Positions 45,665-54,942 of a DNA stretch of 64,000 nt are shown one piece after another. The stretch comes from Shewanella kaireitica. GTDB taxonomy: Bacteria > Pseudomonadota > Gammaproteobacteria > Enterobacterales > Shewanellaceae. The stretch's first letter is position 1. The number at the start of each line of letters is the position of its first letter. The stretch lies in the NCBI RefSeq assembly GCF_023284045.1, contig NZ_JAKIKQ010000001.1, forward strand, positions 310,001-374,000, read 5' to 3'. The notes beneath the pieces were generated by a model. It was not told the DNA's origin and did not search any database. It saw only the letters and a list, made by a program, of their open reading frames with translations. The position numbers and the translations under genes are program-made.

Positions 45665-46963
45665 TTATTTTATCTTCTTAATTTTTGCCGGAGAGGCGTT
45701 TTTCACTTTCACGCGACGACCTTGCATGTTTTTCTCGGCAATCACTTGAGCGCCAGCATTATCGCTACGTTGTTGTTTCTTGGCGAAACTGCGACGAGTT
45801 TGCAGCTGTTTGATAAGTAGATCTCGACTACCCACTTCGTAACCTGGAACCGTTACGCGGCGTAATTTTTGGCCAATCAGTTTTTCAATATCAGCTAAGG
45901 TGCGTTCCTCTTCACGACTGACAAATGAGATGGCAACGCCAGATTTACCTGCGCGGCCAGTACGGCCTATACGGTGAACATAATCTTCTGCAAGGAAAGG
46001 TAGGTCGTAATTGACCACATACTCAAGGTCTTGAATGTCGAGGCCGCGAGCTGCAACTTCGGTTGCAACTAGCACGCGCATCTTGCCTTCTTTAAATTCA
46101 CGCAGTGCACGACGTCGGCTACCTTGCGCTTTTTCGCCGTGTACTACTGCCGTTGGAATACCATCAAGGTTAAGCTCTTTCTCGAGTTTATCCGCGGCAT
46201 CACGGGTGGCTGTAAACACCAATACTTGTTGCCAGTTTTTCTTGCCGATAAGTTCTGAAAGTAGCTCACGCTTACGGCGTTGCTCTACTGGGTATATAAC
46301 TTGGCTAACAGTATCAGCGGTGGTGTTCTGTTTATCAGCCGTGATGACATTGGGTTTAGTCATCATTTCACTGGCAAGCTTTTTCACTGCAGAAGAGAAG
46401 GTAGCTGAGAACATTAAGTTCTGACGTTTGCTATTCACTGCTTGTAGAATTTTTTGGATATCGGCACTAAAACCCATATCTAGCATACGGTCGGCTTCAT
46501 CGAGTACTAAAAAGTCGACATTTGAAAGGCTAAGGTTACAGGCAACGATATGCTCAAGTAAGCGACCTGGGGTGGCGATAATAATATCGGCACCGCGTTT
46601 TAGCTTAGTGGCCTGGCTATCCATTTTTACGCCGCCGACAATTGTGACGACATTGACCTCAAGGTATTTCGCGTAATCATTAATGTTGTCGGCAATTTGC
46701 GCCGCTAACTCGCGAGTAGGCGTTAAAATTAACGCTCGAGTGTTAGAGCGTTGCGTCGCGCTTGGGTTATCAAGCATTTTTTGCAAGATAGGCAGTGAAA
46801 ATGCAGCCGTTTTACCTGTACCAGTTTGGGCGCTAGCTAACACATCCTGACCACGGCGAACCGCTGGAATTGCCTGCTGCTGAATAGGTGTCATTTTTTG
46901 ATAACCACATTCAGAGATGGCGCGCAAAATCTCGGGAGCAAAACTAAAAGATTCAAATCTCAT
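45665..46963 (-). CDS. rhlE: DEAD-box RNA helicase RhlE
   Basis: An ATP-dependent RNA helicase with roles in ribosome maturation and RNA turnover. The 432-residue protein opens with FESFSFAPEILRAI and a Q-motif (TPIQQQAIP), then AQTGTGKT (45-52), PTRELA, TPGR, DEAD (155-158), SAT, ATEVAARGLDI and HRIGRTGRAG. A basic C-terminal tail follows. The N-terminal signature and short tail favour RhlE over DeaD or RhlB; a paralogue with another RhlE-like name is possible. Confidence 0.87.
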   Translation of the reverse strand: MRFESFSFAPEILRAISECGYQKMTPIQQQAIPAVRRGQDVLASAQTGTGKTAAFSLPILQKMLDNPSATQRSNTRALILTPTRELAAQIADNINDYAKYLEVNVVTIVGGVKMDSQATKLKRGADIIIATPGRLLEHIVACNLSLSNVDFLVLDEADRMLDMGFSADIQKILQAVNSKRQNLMFSATFSSAVKKLASEMMTKPNVITADKQNTTADTVSQVIYPVEQRRKRELLSELIGKKNWQQVLVFTATRDAADKLEKELNLDGIPTAVVHGEKAQGSRRRALREFKEGKMRVLVATEVAARGLDIQDLEYVVNYDLPFLAEDYVHRIGRTGRAGKSGVAISFVSREEERTLADIEKLIGQKLRRVTVPGYEVGSRDLLIKQLQTRRSFAKKQQRSDNAGAQVIAEKNMQGRRVKVKNASPAKIKKIK

Positions 46964-47109
46964 GATGAGGGTCCTGTAATCAACTATTCAACCGCTAGCG
47001 TACAGCGCTAACTTCTATCCACCATTAAAATGGAGGCGGCGGAGTATAGCAAACTTTAGCTTAAAACCTGTACTTATTTTCTAGACTACGACAAATGAAA
47101 TCAATAAAA

Positions 47110-47131
47110 AAGCAGCGCTGAAGCGCTGCTT
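47110..47131 (-). terminator. Terminator of the aminopeptidase P gene
   Basis: AAGCAGCGCT-GA-AGCGCTGCTT hairpin with an A run on the plus strand. Confidence 0.8.
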
Positions 47132-47149
47132 GTTCGGTAGTGCGCCAAA

Positions 47150-48937
47150 CTAAATCGCGGCGGTAACCTTATTGAGCCATGCTAGCTCATCAGCTTGCAT
47201 GTGCGGCGTTAGCTTTTCTCGCACCTGCTGGTGGTATCGGTTGAACCACTCAATTTCAGCGCAAGTCAGTAAGCTCTTATCTATTAGTCGAGCATCCATC
47301 GGAATAAAGGTTAGCGCTTCGAACTCTAACATCTCGCGCTCACTATTGGCTAAAGTGACAGATGGACGCACAGCGACTAAGTTTTCCAGCCGAATACCAA
47401 ACTCATTGGCACGGTAATAGCCAGGCTCATTGGATAACACCATTCCAGCAACTAAAGGAACCGTAGTTCTATTCTTGCCTATCCCCTGCGGCCCTTCATG
47501 AACGCTGAGGTAGTGGCCTACACCGTGACCTGTACCATGATCGAAATCGAAACCATGTTGCCACAGATATTGACGAGCGAAAGAGTCTAGTTGTTGCCCT
47601 GATGTGCCCTGTGGAAACTTAGCTTGATCAATGGCGATATGACCTTTAAGCACTAAGGTAACCATCTTGCGTTGCTCGTCAGTCACTTCACCAATAGCGA
47701 TGGTACGAGTGACATCGGTAGTGCCATCTAGGTACTGAGCACCAGAATCGACCAGATAGATACTGTTCATGGTCATCAGTGCTGGCGTGCCATCGTTATG
47801 GTTGTAATGACACATCGCTGCATTGGCACCTGCGGCTGAAATAGTATCGAAACTTGGCTCTTGATATAGCGGATCTTCAAGGCGAAAGCTTTCTAGCTTA
47901 TCGGCAAGTTGTGCTTCATCATATAAACGCTCAGCCTTCACTTCGCTATCGAGCCAAGCTAGAAAACGGCTAACGGCGACACCATCACGAATATGACAGG
48001 CCTTCATTCCACCAAGTTCAGCGTCATTTTTTTGCGCTTTAGGCAGAGCAACCGGATCGGCACCAGCAATAAGCTCTGCTCCGGCATTTTTTGCGGTGAT
48101 CTGTAACCAAGCATTGGTGGTATCTGGGCTTGCGAGCACTTTAGCGCCTTTAAGCTTGCCTAGTTCAGTTTCAAGTTCTGCTTCGGTTTTAAAGCTAACA
48201 CCTTGCCCAACATGTTGCTCAATTCCTTCAGGCAGCTTTGTGGTGTCAGTAAATAGCAGCATATCGCCGTTGGCATGAAGCAAGGCAGTACCTAAAACTA
48301 CAGGTAAACGTGGCACATCTTTACCACGAATATTGAGTAGCCAACAGAATGAATCTAGGGTTGCGATAATTGCGATATCAGCGCCAGCGGCCTTAACTGC
48401 TGCGCCTATTGTACAGCGTTTCTCTATGCTGCTGCGACCGGCACTTTGTTCGCTAAAGGCCATGATAGGTTCACTTGATGCTTGTGGTCTATCGCTCCAG
48501 TTAAGGTCAATTGGATTGTCTTTAACGGCGACTAACTCTATCTGTGCTTTGCTTAATGTATTGCGAGTATTGTTGAACCAAGAAAGGGTGTGTAGTCTTG
48601 CATCAAAGCCTACATTAGCGTTGGCACTAAGTTTCTCTGTCAGCCATTGGGCTTGCGGGGTGTCGTGTAAGCTTAAGTATTCAAATAGTTCTGCATCAAC
48701 TTGTTGACGAACCTGCACCGTGTAGCGGCCATCGACAAAGATAGCTGCTGAGTCTTTTAAGACAATGATCATGCCAGCAGAACCGGTAAACCCGCTGCTC
48801 CATAGCATACGTTCATTATGGGCAGGCACATACTCTCCCAAATACTCATCTGCGCGAGGAATAATAAAAGCATCGAGATTAGATTTTGCCATCTCGGTTC
48901 GAATCGCACTGAGACGCGCGGCAATAGTATTTGACAT
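47150..48937 (-). CDS. Xaa-Pro aminopeptidase, three-domain M24B type
   Basis: Removes N-terminal residues before proline, using two metal ions. 595 residues, longer than PepP (about 440): two creatinase-like N-terminal domains (about 5-135 and 160-310) and the pita-bread catalytic domain (about 315-535), with ligands in DSGAQYLDGTTDVTRT, HGTGHGVGHYL, SNEPGYY and RLENL. A C-terminal extension follows, as in APP1-type enzymes. The TTG at 48949 is in frame, but GGGAG before ATG 48937 sets the start. Confidence 0.92.
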   Translation of the reverse strand: MSNTIAARLSAIRTEMAKSNLDAFIIPRADEYLGEYVPAHNERMLWSSGFTGSAGMIIVLKDSAAIFVDGRYTVQVRQQVDAELFEYLSLHDTPQAQWLTEKLSANANVGFDARLHTLSWFNNTRNTLSKAQIELVAVKDNPIDLNWSDRPQASSEPIMAFSEQSAGRSSIEKRCTIGAAVKAAGADIAIIATLDSFCWLLNIRGKDVPRLPVVLGTALLHANGDMLLFTDTTKLPEGIEQHVGQGVSFKTEAELETELGKLKGAKVLASPDTTNAWLQITAKNAGAELIAGADPVALPKAQKNDAELGGMKACHIRDGVAVSRFLAWLDSEVKAERLYDEAQLADKLESFRLEDPLYQEPSFDTISAAGANAAMCHYNHNDGTPALMTMNSIYLVDSGAQYLDGTTDVTRTIAIGEVTDEQRKMVTLVLKGHIAIDQAKFPQGTSGQQLDSFARQYLWQHGFDFDHGTGHGVGHYLSVHEGPQGIGKNRTTVPLVAGMVLSNEPGYYRANEFGIRLENLVAVRPSVTLANSEREMLEFEALTFIPMDARLIDKSLLTCAEIEWFNRYHQQVREKLTPHMQADELAWLNKVTAAI

Positions 48938-49233
48938 TTTGGCTCCCAACTAGCACTTATTCAGCAACAGGTTATTGGCTGAAGGTTATGAGTTTTAGTT
49001 CTACTTTAGCGCGGAGGTTATCACAATCTATTATCGCTAGGGGAGTGACTTACTCGCTTATTTGTATCATCTTTTTTACTATTTTTTAGCATTGTCTGTG
49101 ACAAGAAGCCTATATTCAGAGGTTTACCTTGGTGAGTTAACACTAAATTCGTGCCACTATGTTGCAACAAATTTTTTGAGCAAAGTTACGACGTCGTATT
49201 TTAATTGCGTTGTTTAAGGATAATTAAAAGCTT

Positions 49234-50424
49234 ATGTCATTTAATGTATGGCTACTAACGTTGGCACAGGCATTTGCCATGAGTGCCACGCCAATGATGA
49301 TGTTGTTAGGCGGCATTATCGGTGCAGAGATCGCACCATCACCAGAACTGGCAACCTTGCCGATAGCTTCTATGGTCGTGGGTGTCGCATTGTCTATCGT
49401 ACCTGTGTCTAAATTGATGCAAGCTTTTGGTCGAAAATCGATATTTATTTCAGGGGCATTGGTGGCCGCAAGCTCTGGAGTATTAGCGGCTTTTGCGACG
49501 TCACAGCAAAATTTTTTCCTATTTTGTTTAAGCGGCATGATGCTAGGTTCTGCAGGCGCTGTGGTGCAGCAATATCGTTTTGCGGCGATGGAGTCGGTGT
49601 CTGAAGCTTTGGCTGCTAAAGCGGCCTCAAGGGTATTATTGGGTGGGCTAGTGGCAGCCATTATTGGACCTGAATTGGCGGTAATCGGTGATGTTTTATC
49701 AGAGCAAGCTTATGTTGGCGCTTTTTTCTTCCTAACCATGGTGAGTTTGATAGCTGCGGTCATTCTATGTTTTTATCGGGAAGCTGAAATCGAACGTAAG
49801 CCTACGATTAAATCAGCTCAAAGCACTGGTCGTCCTCTAGGGATTATTTTGTCACAACCGCGAATTTGGGTGGCGATTGCGGGGGCAACATTGGGCTATG
49901 CCATGATGAGCTTTGTGATGACGGCCACTCCGCTACATATGCATCATATTGAACATCACTCGCTTGCCGATACTAAATGGGTTATTCAAAGTCACATTAT
50001 CGCTATGTACCTGCCTTCATTGATCAGTGGCGCATTGGTGGTACGCATTGGTGTATCTAAGATGATGTTGCTCGGCTTACTTGCTTATGTGATCACCATT
50101 GTCACCGCGCTGCTTGGGCATGATCTACTAAATTATTGGGCTGCGTTGGTCTTACTTGGTCTAGGTTGGAATTTTCTTTTTGTGGCGGGAACTGCTTTGC
50201 TACCTCGCTGTTATAACAAAGATGAACGCTACAAGGTGCAAGCGTTTAACGATAGCTTTGTTTTTGGTGCACAAGCGATGGCGTCACTGAGCGCAGGTTG
50301 GGTGATTTATGTACTAGGGTGGGAGATATTACTGATCAGCTGTTTGCCACTGATTGCTGCCTTACTGTTACTCATCGCTTGGTGGAAACTATCCAAAAGT
50401 CGCATGTTACAAAAAGATGGCTAA
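49234..50424 (+). CDS. MFS transporter
   Basis: 396 residues with about twelve membrane helices. The first loop lacks a full classical MFS motif but has GRKSIFISGALVAA (about 66-79), the Gly-Arg-Lys pattern after helix 2. The central cytoplasmic loop lies near 180-205 (EAEIERKPTIKS). The substrate is unknown. It precedes the ROK-fold gene by about 70 bases on the same strand, so a sugar or sugar-derivative is possible, but this is only a context argument. Confidence 0.83.
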   Translation: MSFNVWLLTLAQAFAMSATPMMMLLGGIIGAEIAPSPELATLPIASMVVGVALSIVPVSKLMQAFGRKSIFISGALVAASSGVLAAFATSQQNFFLFCLSGMMLGSAGAVVQQYRFAAMESVSEALAAKAASRVLLGGLVAAIIGPELAVIGDVLSEQAYVGAFFFLTMVSLIAAVILCFYREAEIERKPTIKSAQSTGRPLGIILSQPRIWVAIAGATLGYAMMSFVMTATPLHMHHIEHHSLADTKWVIQSHIIAMYLPSLISGALVVRIGVSKMMLLGLLAYVITIVTALLGHDLLNYWAALVLLGLGWNFLFVAGTALLPRCYNKDERYKVQAFNDSFVFGAQAMASLSAGWVIYVLGWEILLISCLPLIAALLLLIAWWKLSKSRMLQKDG

Positions 50425-50493
50425 CTAACCTGATATTAAGTTTGTTGTGGTAAGCTATTTAATCGATATTTGTGAACGTCTTAGGAGTAGTTG

Positions 50494-51264
50494 GTGCAAA
50501 CATTAACGGTGGATATTAGTGGTTCAAAAGCTTTATTTGAGATTGAAACTCAAGGGCGAGTTGAACAATATAAGATCGGTGCCAGCGATTCGTTCAATAT
50601 AGACAGTTTAAACACTCAAATTGCAGAGCTAGAGCAAGACTATGATCTTAATGGCTACTCGTTGGGGATTGCTGTTCCTGGTTTGGTGCAAGACAAGCAA
50701 TTAGTCGCTTGTAAGTCACTACCGGGGCTTAATGGTTTGTCAGCTGAGCAGCTGGTGACACGGGCTAAGCGGAGCATCATTGCTAACGATAGCGATGCCG
50801 CTATGCGAGCATTGTTAGAGCCTAAGCAGCAGTGTGAACTGCTAGTAATGTGTGATACTGGTATTGGGATGTCGATAGCGATTAACGGTAAACCTTTTAC
50901 TGGGGCTGCGGGAATAGCTGGAGAGCTTGGGCATTGCAGAGTGATGACTGAGTCAGGCGAATTTAGTTTAGAAAGGCTTGCGAGTGGTGAGTCTATTGTG
51001 GCGCGAAATCTCAGTAGTAGCGCGGATCTATATCGCGCAGGTAGCTACTTAGGCATGGGGTTAGCTTGGACAGTTAACCTTTTTAATCCCTCTCGAGTCT
51101 ATCTTGCGGGCAGTATGATGAATAACCTTGATTACTATAAAGGCTGCGTCGACACATTAAAACAGATGGCATTAAGAGCGCCGTTGGCCAGTGCAAAGAT
51201 TAATCGCGTTGATGACCGTGAAACCATAGTATGTCGCGGGCTAAAAGTGATGTTAGCGAGCTAA
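50494..51264 (+). CDS. ROK-family protein without the zinc-binding cysteine loop
   Basis: About 256 residues, shorter than typical ROK sugar kinases (about 300). ASKHA-fold landmarks are present: phosphate-1-like VDISGSKALFEI, VPGLVQ, the catalytic-acid segment ANDSDAAMRALL, and phosphate-2-like CDTGIGMSIAING. GIAGELGHCRV keeps the conserved His. The CxCGxxGCxE zinc loop is absent, replaced by ESGEFSLERLASG. AGGAG six bases before GTG 50494 favours that start over TTG 50491. It may be a kinase or a non-catalytic sensor, next to an MFS transporter. Confidence 0.72.
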   Translation: MQTLTVDISGSKALFEIETQGRVEQYKIGASDSFNIDSLNTQIAELEQDYDLNGYSLGIAVPGLVQDKQLVACKSLPGLNGLSAEQLVTRAKRSIIANDSDAAMRALLEPKQQCELLVMCDTGIGMSIAINGKPFTGAAGIAGELGHCRVMTESGEFSLERLASGESIVARNLSSSADLYRAGSYLGMGLAWTVNLFNPSRVYLAGSMMNNLDYYKGCVDTLKQMALRAPLASAKINRVDDRETIVCRGLKVMLAS

Positions 51265-51284
51265 TGACTAAATCGAATCATATT

Positions 51285-51309
51285 AAGGAGCGCTAGTCGC
51301 TCCTTTTTT
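51285..51309 (+). terminator. Terminator of the ROK gene
   Basis: AAGGAGCG and CGCTCCTT with a CTAGT loop, followed by a T run. Confidence 0.85.
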
Positions 51310-51355
51310 GTTGCTGATAAACAACATTTCCTCAGATTAATGCAAGCTTTCAATA

Positions 51356-51636
51356 ATACCAATTGCATTAAGTATTTGGCCAGTTCAGAGCCCCTCAGCC
51401 TTTTCAATTCAAAGCGCATTGGTAAAGAAATGGTTGTTCCCTTTTAAGCCAATGCAAAGCAGAAGTGGAAAGACTGAGGAACTCACGTAGTGCGGCTGAG
51501 GTGAAACAAATTGGCAAAACGCTGTATGATTCGCTATGGGATTTGGATATAGAATAACTATTAGCTCATATCCCACTACTTTCCTACAGCGTTTTGAATT
51601 CCCGCTGAATGGTCAAACTTTTAATGCAATTGGTAT
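51356..51636. repeat. Palindromic interspersed element (family copy C)
   Basis: A 281-bp element with perfect 16-bp ends ATACCAATTGCATTAA and TTAATGCAATTGGTAT. The interior is nearly identical to the element at 14088-14415 apart from a missing block of about 45 bases. It is non-coding and MITE-like. It fills most of the spacer 51310-51851; the remainder before 51852 is the leader of the M24 gene. Confidence 0.85.
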
Positions 51637-51851
51637 AACTATTTATCAATTACCTGTAATTCTCAGTGAACTTTTGTATATTTTATGCTAGAAAGTGTGG
51701 CAGATATTCTAAAATAGACCTTCCTGTTCAAATATTGCCGTAGTAATGGCGATAAGGTGGGAGGGATGCTTCATTTATTATAAGCGTTGAACGCCGTGAA
51801 TACGGAGTGGCTTCACCGCTTAGCGTTAACTTTTAAGGTAAGGGTAAGCAG

Positions 51852-53069
51852 ATGACTATAGGTGTAGGCGGTTCTACCGCAGAACAAGAGCTAGCAAAGC
51901 TCACAGACATGACTCAAGGTGCAGCGCCAATTAGCCGCGATGAATACTCAGCACGCATCGCAAACGCACAGTCAATAATGCAGGCTGAAGGAATTGCCGC
52001 TATTTATGTCAACGCTGGCACCAACCTATACTATTTTACTGGAACACGCTGGTATGCTAGCGAGCGCATGGTGGGAGCGATTATTCCTGCTAGTGGCGCG
52101 GTTGAATACATCGCGCCTGCATTTGAAGTTGATACCTTACTTGGTTACATGACGATTGAAGGTAAGGTAAACACTTGGCAAGAAGATGAAAGTCCTTACG
52201 CACTATTTGGTAATGTTCTGGCTCAAATGGGCATTAGCTCAGGTGATATCGGTATTGATGAGTCTGCAGCATTCTTTATTTTTGATGGTGTTCGTCAAGC
52301 GCACCCACAGTTCAATTATGTTAATGCCAAACCTGCAACAGCAGGTTGCCGAATGATTAAATCTGCAACAGAGCTAAGTTTATTGCAACGCGCTAAAGAT
52401 ATGACGTTAGAGGTACATAAGGCTGTAGCGCGTATACTTCGCGAAGGTATCACCACTACTGAAGTTGAAGCCTTTATTAATGCGGCGCACATCAAGGTTG
52501 GTATCTCGGCAGGATCTTATTTCTGTATTGTACTGTTTGGTGAAGACAGCGCTTATCCGCACGGAGTTAAATCGCCAAAAGCGCTGGAGTTAAACGACAC
52601 GGTATTAATTGATACAGGTTGCCAGCTATTTGGTTACAACTCAGATATTACCCGTACTTATGTATATGGTGAACCATGTGCGCGCCAACGTGAGTTATGG
52701 CAGTGTGAGCAAGATGCGCAAATTGCAGCATTTGAAGCGGCGCAGTTAGGGGCAAGCTGTGCTAGTGTCGACCGTGCTGCTCGTGATGTGCTAGAGGCTA
52801 AAGGTTTTGGCCCTGGTTATGACGTACCGGGTTTACCACATCGTACTGGGCACGGTATTGGCTTAGATATTCATGAATGGCCGTATTTAGTGCTTAACGA
52901 TCAGACTCCACTGGCAGCAGGTATGTGTTTTAGTAACGAGCCAATGCTATGTGTCCCGGGTGAGTTTGGTGTACGTCATGAAGACCACTTTTACATGACC
53001 GAGCAAGGCCCTGTTTGGTTTACCAAGCCTGCACATTCAATCGATGATCCATTCGGTTATGAAGCTTAG
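51852..53069 (+). CDS. M24-family metallopeptidase (Xaa-Pro peptidase type)
   Basis: 405 residues: an N-terminal creatinase-like domain (about 25-165) and a pita-bread catalytic domain (about 175-400). Metal ligands are seen in DTGCQLFGYNSDITRT, HRTGHGIGLDIHE, SNEPM and RHEDH. It is probably a cytosolic prolidase or aminopeptidase acting on Xaa-Pro substrates; a hydrolase of a related amide (creatinase or ectoine-hydrolase group) cannot be excluded. ATG 51852 has only a moderate ribosome site (AAGG). Confidence 0.87.
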   Translation: MTIGVGGSTAEQELAKLTDMTQGAAPISRDEYSARIANAQSIMQAEGIAAIYVNAGTNLYYFTGTRWYASERMVGAIIPASGAVEYIAPAFEVDTLLGYMTIEGKVNTWQEDESPYALFGNVLAQMGISSGDIGIDESAAFFIFDGVRQAHPQFNYVNAKPATAGCRMIKSATELSLLQRAKDMTLEVHKAVARILREGITTTEVEAFINAAHIKVGISAGSYFCIVLFGEDSAYPHGVKSPKALELNDTVLIDTGCQLFGYNSDITRTYVYGEPCARQRELWQCEQDAQIAAFEAAQLGASCASVDRAARDVLEAKGFGPGYDVPGLPHRTGHGIGLDIHEWPYLVLNDQTPLAAGMCFSNEPMLCVPGEFGVRHEDHFYMTEQGPVWFTKPAHSIDDPFGYEA

Positions 53070-53092
53070 CGTTTACTCAAAAACATGACACA

Positions 53093-53126
53093 AAAAAGCC
53101 CGAATGGTTAACCGTTCGGGCTTTTG
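53093..53126. terminator. Bidirectional terminator
   Basis: AAAAGCCCGAATGG pairs with CCGTTCGGGCTTTT (one G-U pair), between convergent genes. Confidence 0.87.
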
Positions 53127-53140
53127 TTTTAAAGCGACGG

Positions 53141-53611
53141 TTAATCGATACTGATGAGCTCGACATCAAAGATAAGTGTTGAACCGCCAGCAATTTTGCC
53201 AGCACTGCGATTGCCGTAGGCTAATTCACTTGGAATAAAAAAGCGCGCTTTCTCGCCAACAACCATCAGTTGCACACCTTCTGTCCAGCCCTTAATCACG
53301 CGATTTAATGGAAAGCCTATTGGCTCGCCGCGCTCAACAGAGCTATCAAATACAGTACCGTCTATTAAAGTGCCATGGTAGTGAACGGTAACAGTATCAC
53401 TTGCCTTGGGATGGACAGTACCATCGCCCGCCGCCAATACCTGATACTGCAGCCCTGACGCAGTGGTGGTGACACCCTCTTTCAATTTGTTTTCTGCTAG
53501 AAAGGCATTACCCAGTTCAATATTCTCTTTAGCTGCTTTTTGGTTATTCATTGAAGTAAAGAAGTAAAAAATTACGCAGGCAATGACGACTACGGCGAGG
53601 ATCATTTTCAT
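53141..53611 (-). CDS. FKBP-type peptidyl-prolyl cis-trans isomerase, membrane-anchored
   Basis: 156 residues. An N-terminal hydrophobic segment (about 3-18) is a signal anchor and puts the enzyme in the periplasm. A linker and an FKBP domain (about 60-156) follow, with VTVHYHGTLIDGTVFDSS, FPLNRVIKGWTEGVQLM, RFFIPSELAYG and LIFDVELI. It catalyses proline isomerisation during folding of exported proteins. It resembles the C-terminal part of FkpA or Mip but lacks their long dimerisation helix. Confidence 0.9.
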   Translation of the reverse strand: MKMILAVVVIACVIFYFFTSMNNQKAAKENIELGNAFLAENKLKEGVTTTASGLQYQVLAAGDGTVHPKASDTVTVHYHGTLIDGTVFDSSVERGEPIGFPLNRVIKGWTEGVQLMVVGEKARFFIPSELAYGNRSAGKIAGGSTLIFDVELISID

Positions 53612-53877
53612 TATGGTGTCATTTGATTAATAAAACGGTGGAGCCATCATAACCAATCTAAATCTTAAGTTAAATCGTCGCCATCTCAGATTGATGTATA
53701 GAGGTAAAACTTCGCATTAATACGCAGCATATTAGGATAAAAAATTTCAGTTCTTATATAACTATATGCTTAATATTTAAACTGAAAACTGGTGAAATAC
53801 CAAATAGGGTTTAGACTGAATAATCAATAACTGTTAGTCACTCTGGTGATTGAATTTTCTTGCTCAAGGAAGAATAT
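53612..53877. other. Divergent promoter region
   Basis: About 265 AT-rich bases between the FKBP and OmpA-family genes. No gene or clear operator was seen. Confidence 0.35.
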
Positions 53878-54930
53878 ATGTCAAAGTTGAACGTTATTAG
53901 TTTTTCTTTCTTTACGCTGGTTAGCGTGATGTTTTCATCTTCTGCATTTGCAAACCCTAATGACTCTGAGCATGCTCAAACACCATCGTTTGAGTCATAT
54001 TTCTACGCTGGCGCTAAAGTTGGCCAAATGCATTATCAAAATGCCTGTGAAGACTGGAGCATCAGTTGTGATGCTAACGATACGGGTTATGGTGTTTTTG
54101 CTGGGTACCTGCTTTGGCAACACTTAGGATTTGAAACTGCTTATTTAGATTTGGGTAAAGCGGTTGCGGATTATTCTGAAAGTGGTGTTGATAATCGATA
54201 TGTAGGAACAATGAAAGGCTGGGAGCTTTCAGCTATCACTCGTATGAACTTGAGTGAGAGCTTTGAACTGTTTGCTAAAGCTGGCAGTTTATACTGGGAT
54301 GGTGACAATCAAGGTCCGCTGAATACCATATCGGACTCGGACTGGGCGCCAATGGTAGGTATTGGCTTAGGGTACGCAATTACACCATCTTGGGTTGCGC
54401 GAGTTGAATATCAATACATGGATTCGCTTGGAAGTGAGCTTATTGGTGGTAGTAATGGTCATTTGACGACTTTAGGCATTAGTTACCGTTTTGGAAGGAG
54501 TCACTCTAAGACAAAACCTGCGCCGCAACCAATGACGCAGCCCGCGATTGTTGAGCCAATAGTTCCCGCTGTTATTACCTTACCGGCTCTTGCTGTGACC
54601 ACTCTGTTTGAATTTGATAGCAGTGAAGTTAGCGAGGTCGCACCTTTAATGTCAGCACTAGAACGTTTGCTGCAACAGCCCGCAGCCATAGCTAACATAA
54701 AGGGTTACACCGACTCCAAAGGTCATGCTGAATACAATCAAGCTTTATCAGAACGACGGGCTCAAGCCGTTGCTGATTACTTTATTTCGCAAGGTGTTAA
54801 CCCCCAGCAGGTATTGGCGCACGGTTATGGTGAGCAATCTCCTATCCTCGATAACAACAGTGAAAGTCATCGGCATGAAAATCGTCGAGTACTTATCTAT
54901 ATCCCACCTATGACCTTGCCTGTAAGATAA
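53878..54930 (+). CDS. OmpA-family outer-membrane protein
   Basis: 350 residues: signal peptide (1-25), an eight-strand barrel of the OmpA transmembrane type (about 28-205), a Pro-rich hinge (about 210-228) and an OmpA-like peptidoglycan-binding domain (about 235-345) with FEFDSSEV, NIKGYTDSKGHAEYNQALSE and RRAQAVADYF. The open frame starts at TTG 53860, but AAGGAAGA before ATG 53878 sets the start. The Ig-repeat lipoprotein begins 12 bases after its stop, so the two form an operon and may act together at the surface. Confidence 0.9.
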   Translation: MSKLNVISFSFFTLVSVMFSSSAFANPNDSEHAQTPSFESYFYAGAKVGQMHYQNACEDWSISCDANDTGYGVFAGYLLWQHLGFETAYLDLGKAVADYSESGVDNRYVGTMKGWELSAITRMNLSESFELFAKAGSLYWDGDNQGPLNTISDSDWAPMVGIGLGYAITPSWVARVEYQYMDSLGSELIGGSNGHLTTLGISYRFGRSHSKTKPAPQPMTQPAIVEPIVPAVITLPALAVTTLFEFDSSEVSEVAPLMSALERLLQQPAAIANIKGYTDSKGHAEYNQALSERRAQAVADYFISQGVNPQQVLAHGYGEQSPILDNNSESHRHENRRVLIYIPPMTLPVR

Positions 54931-54942
54931 GGACTGATAACC

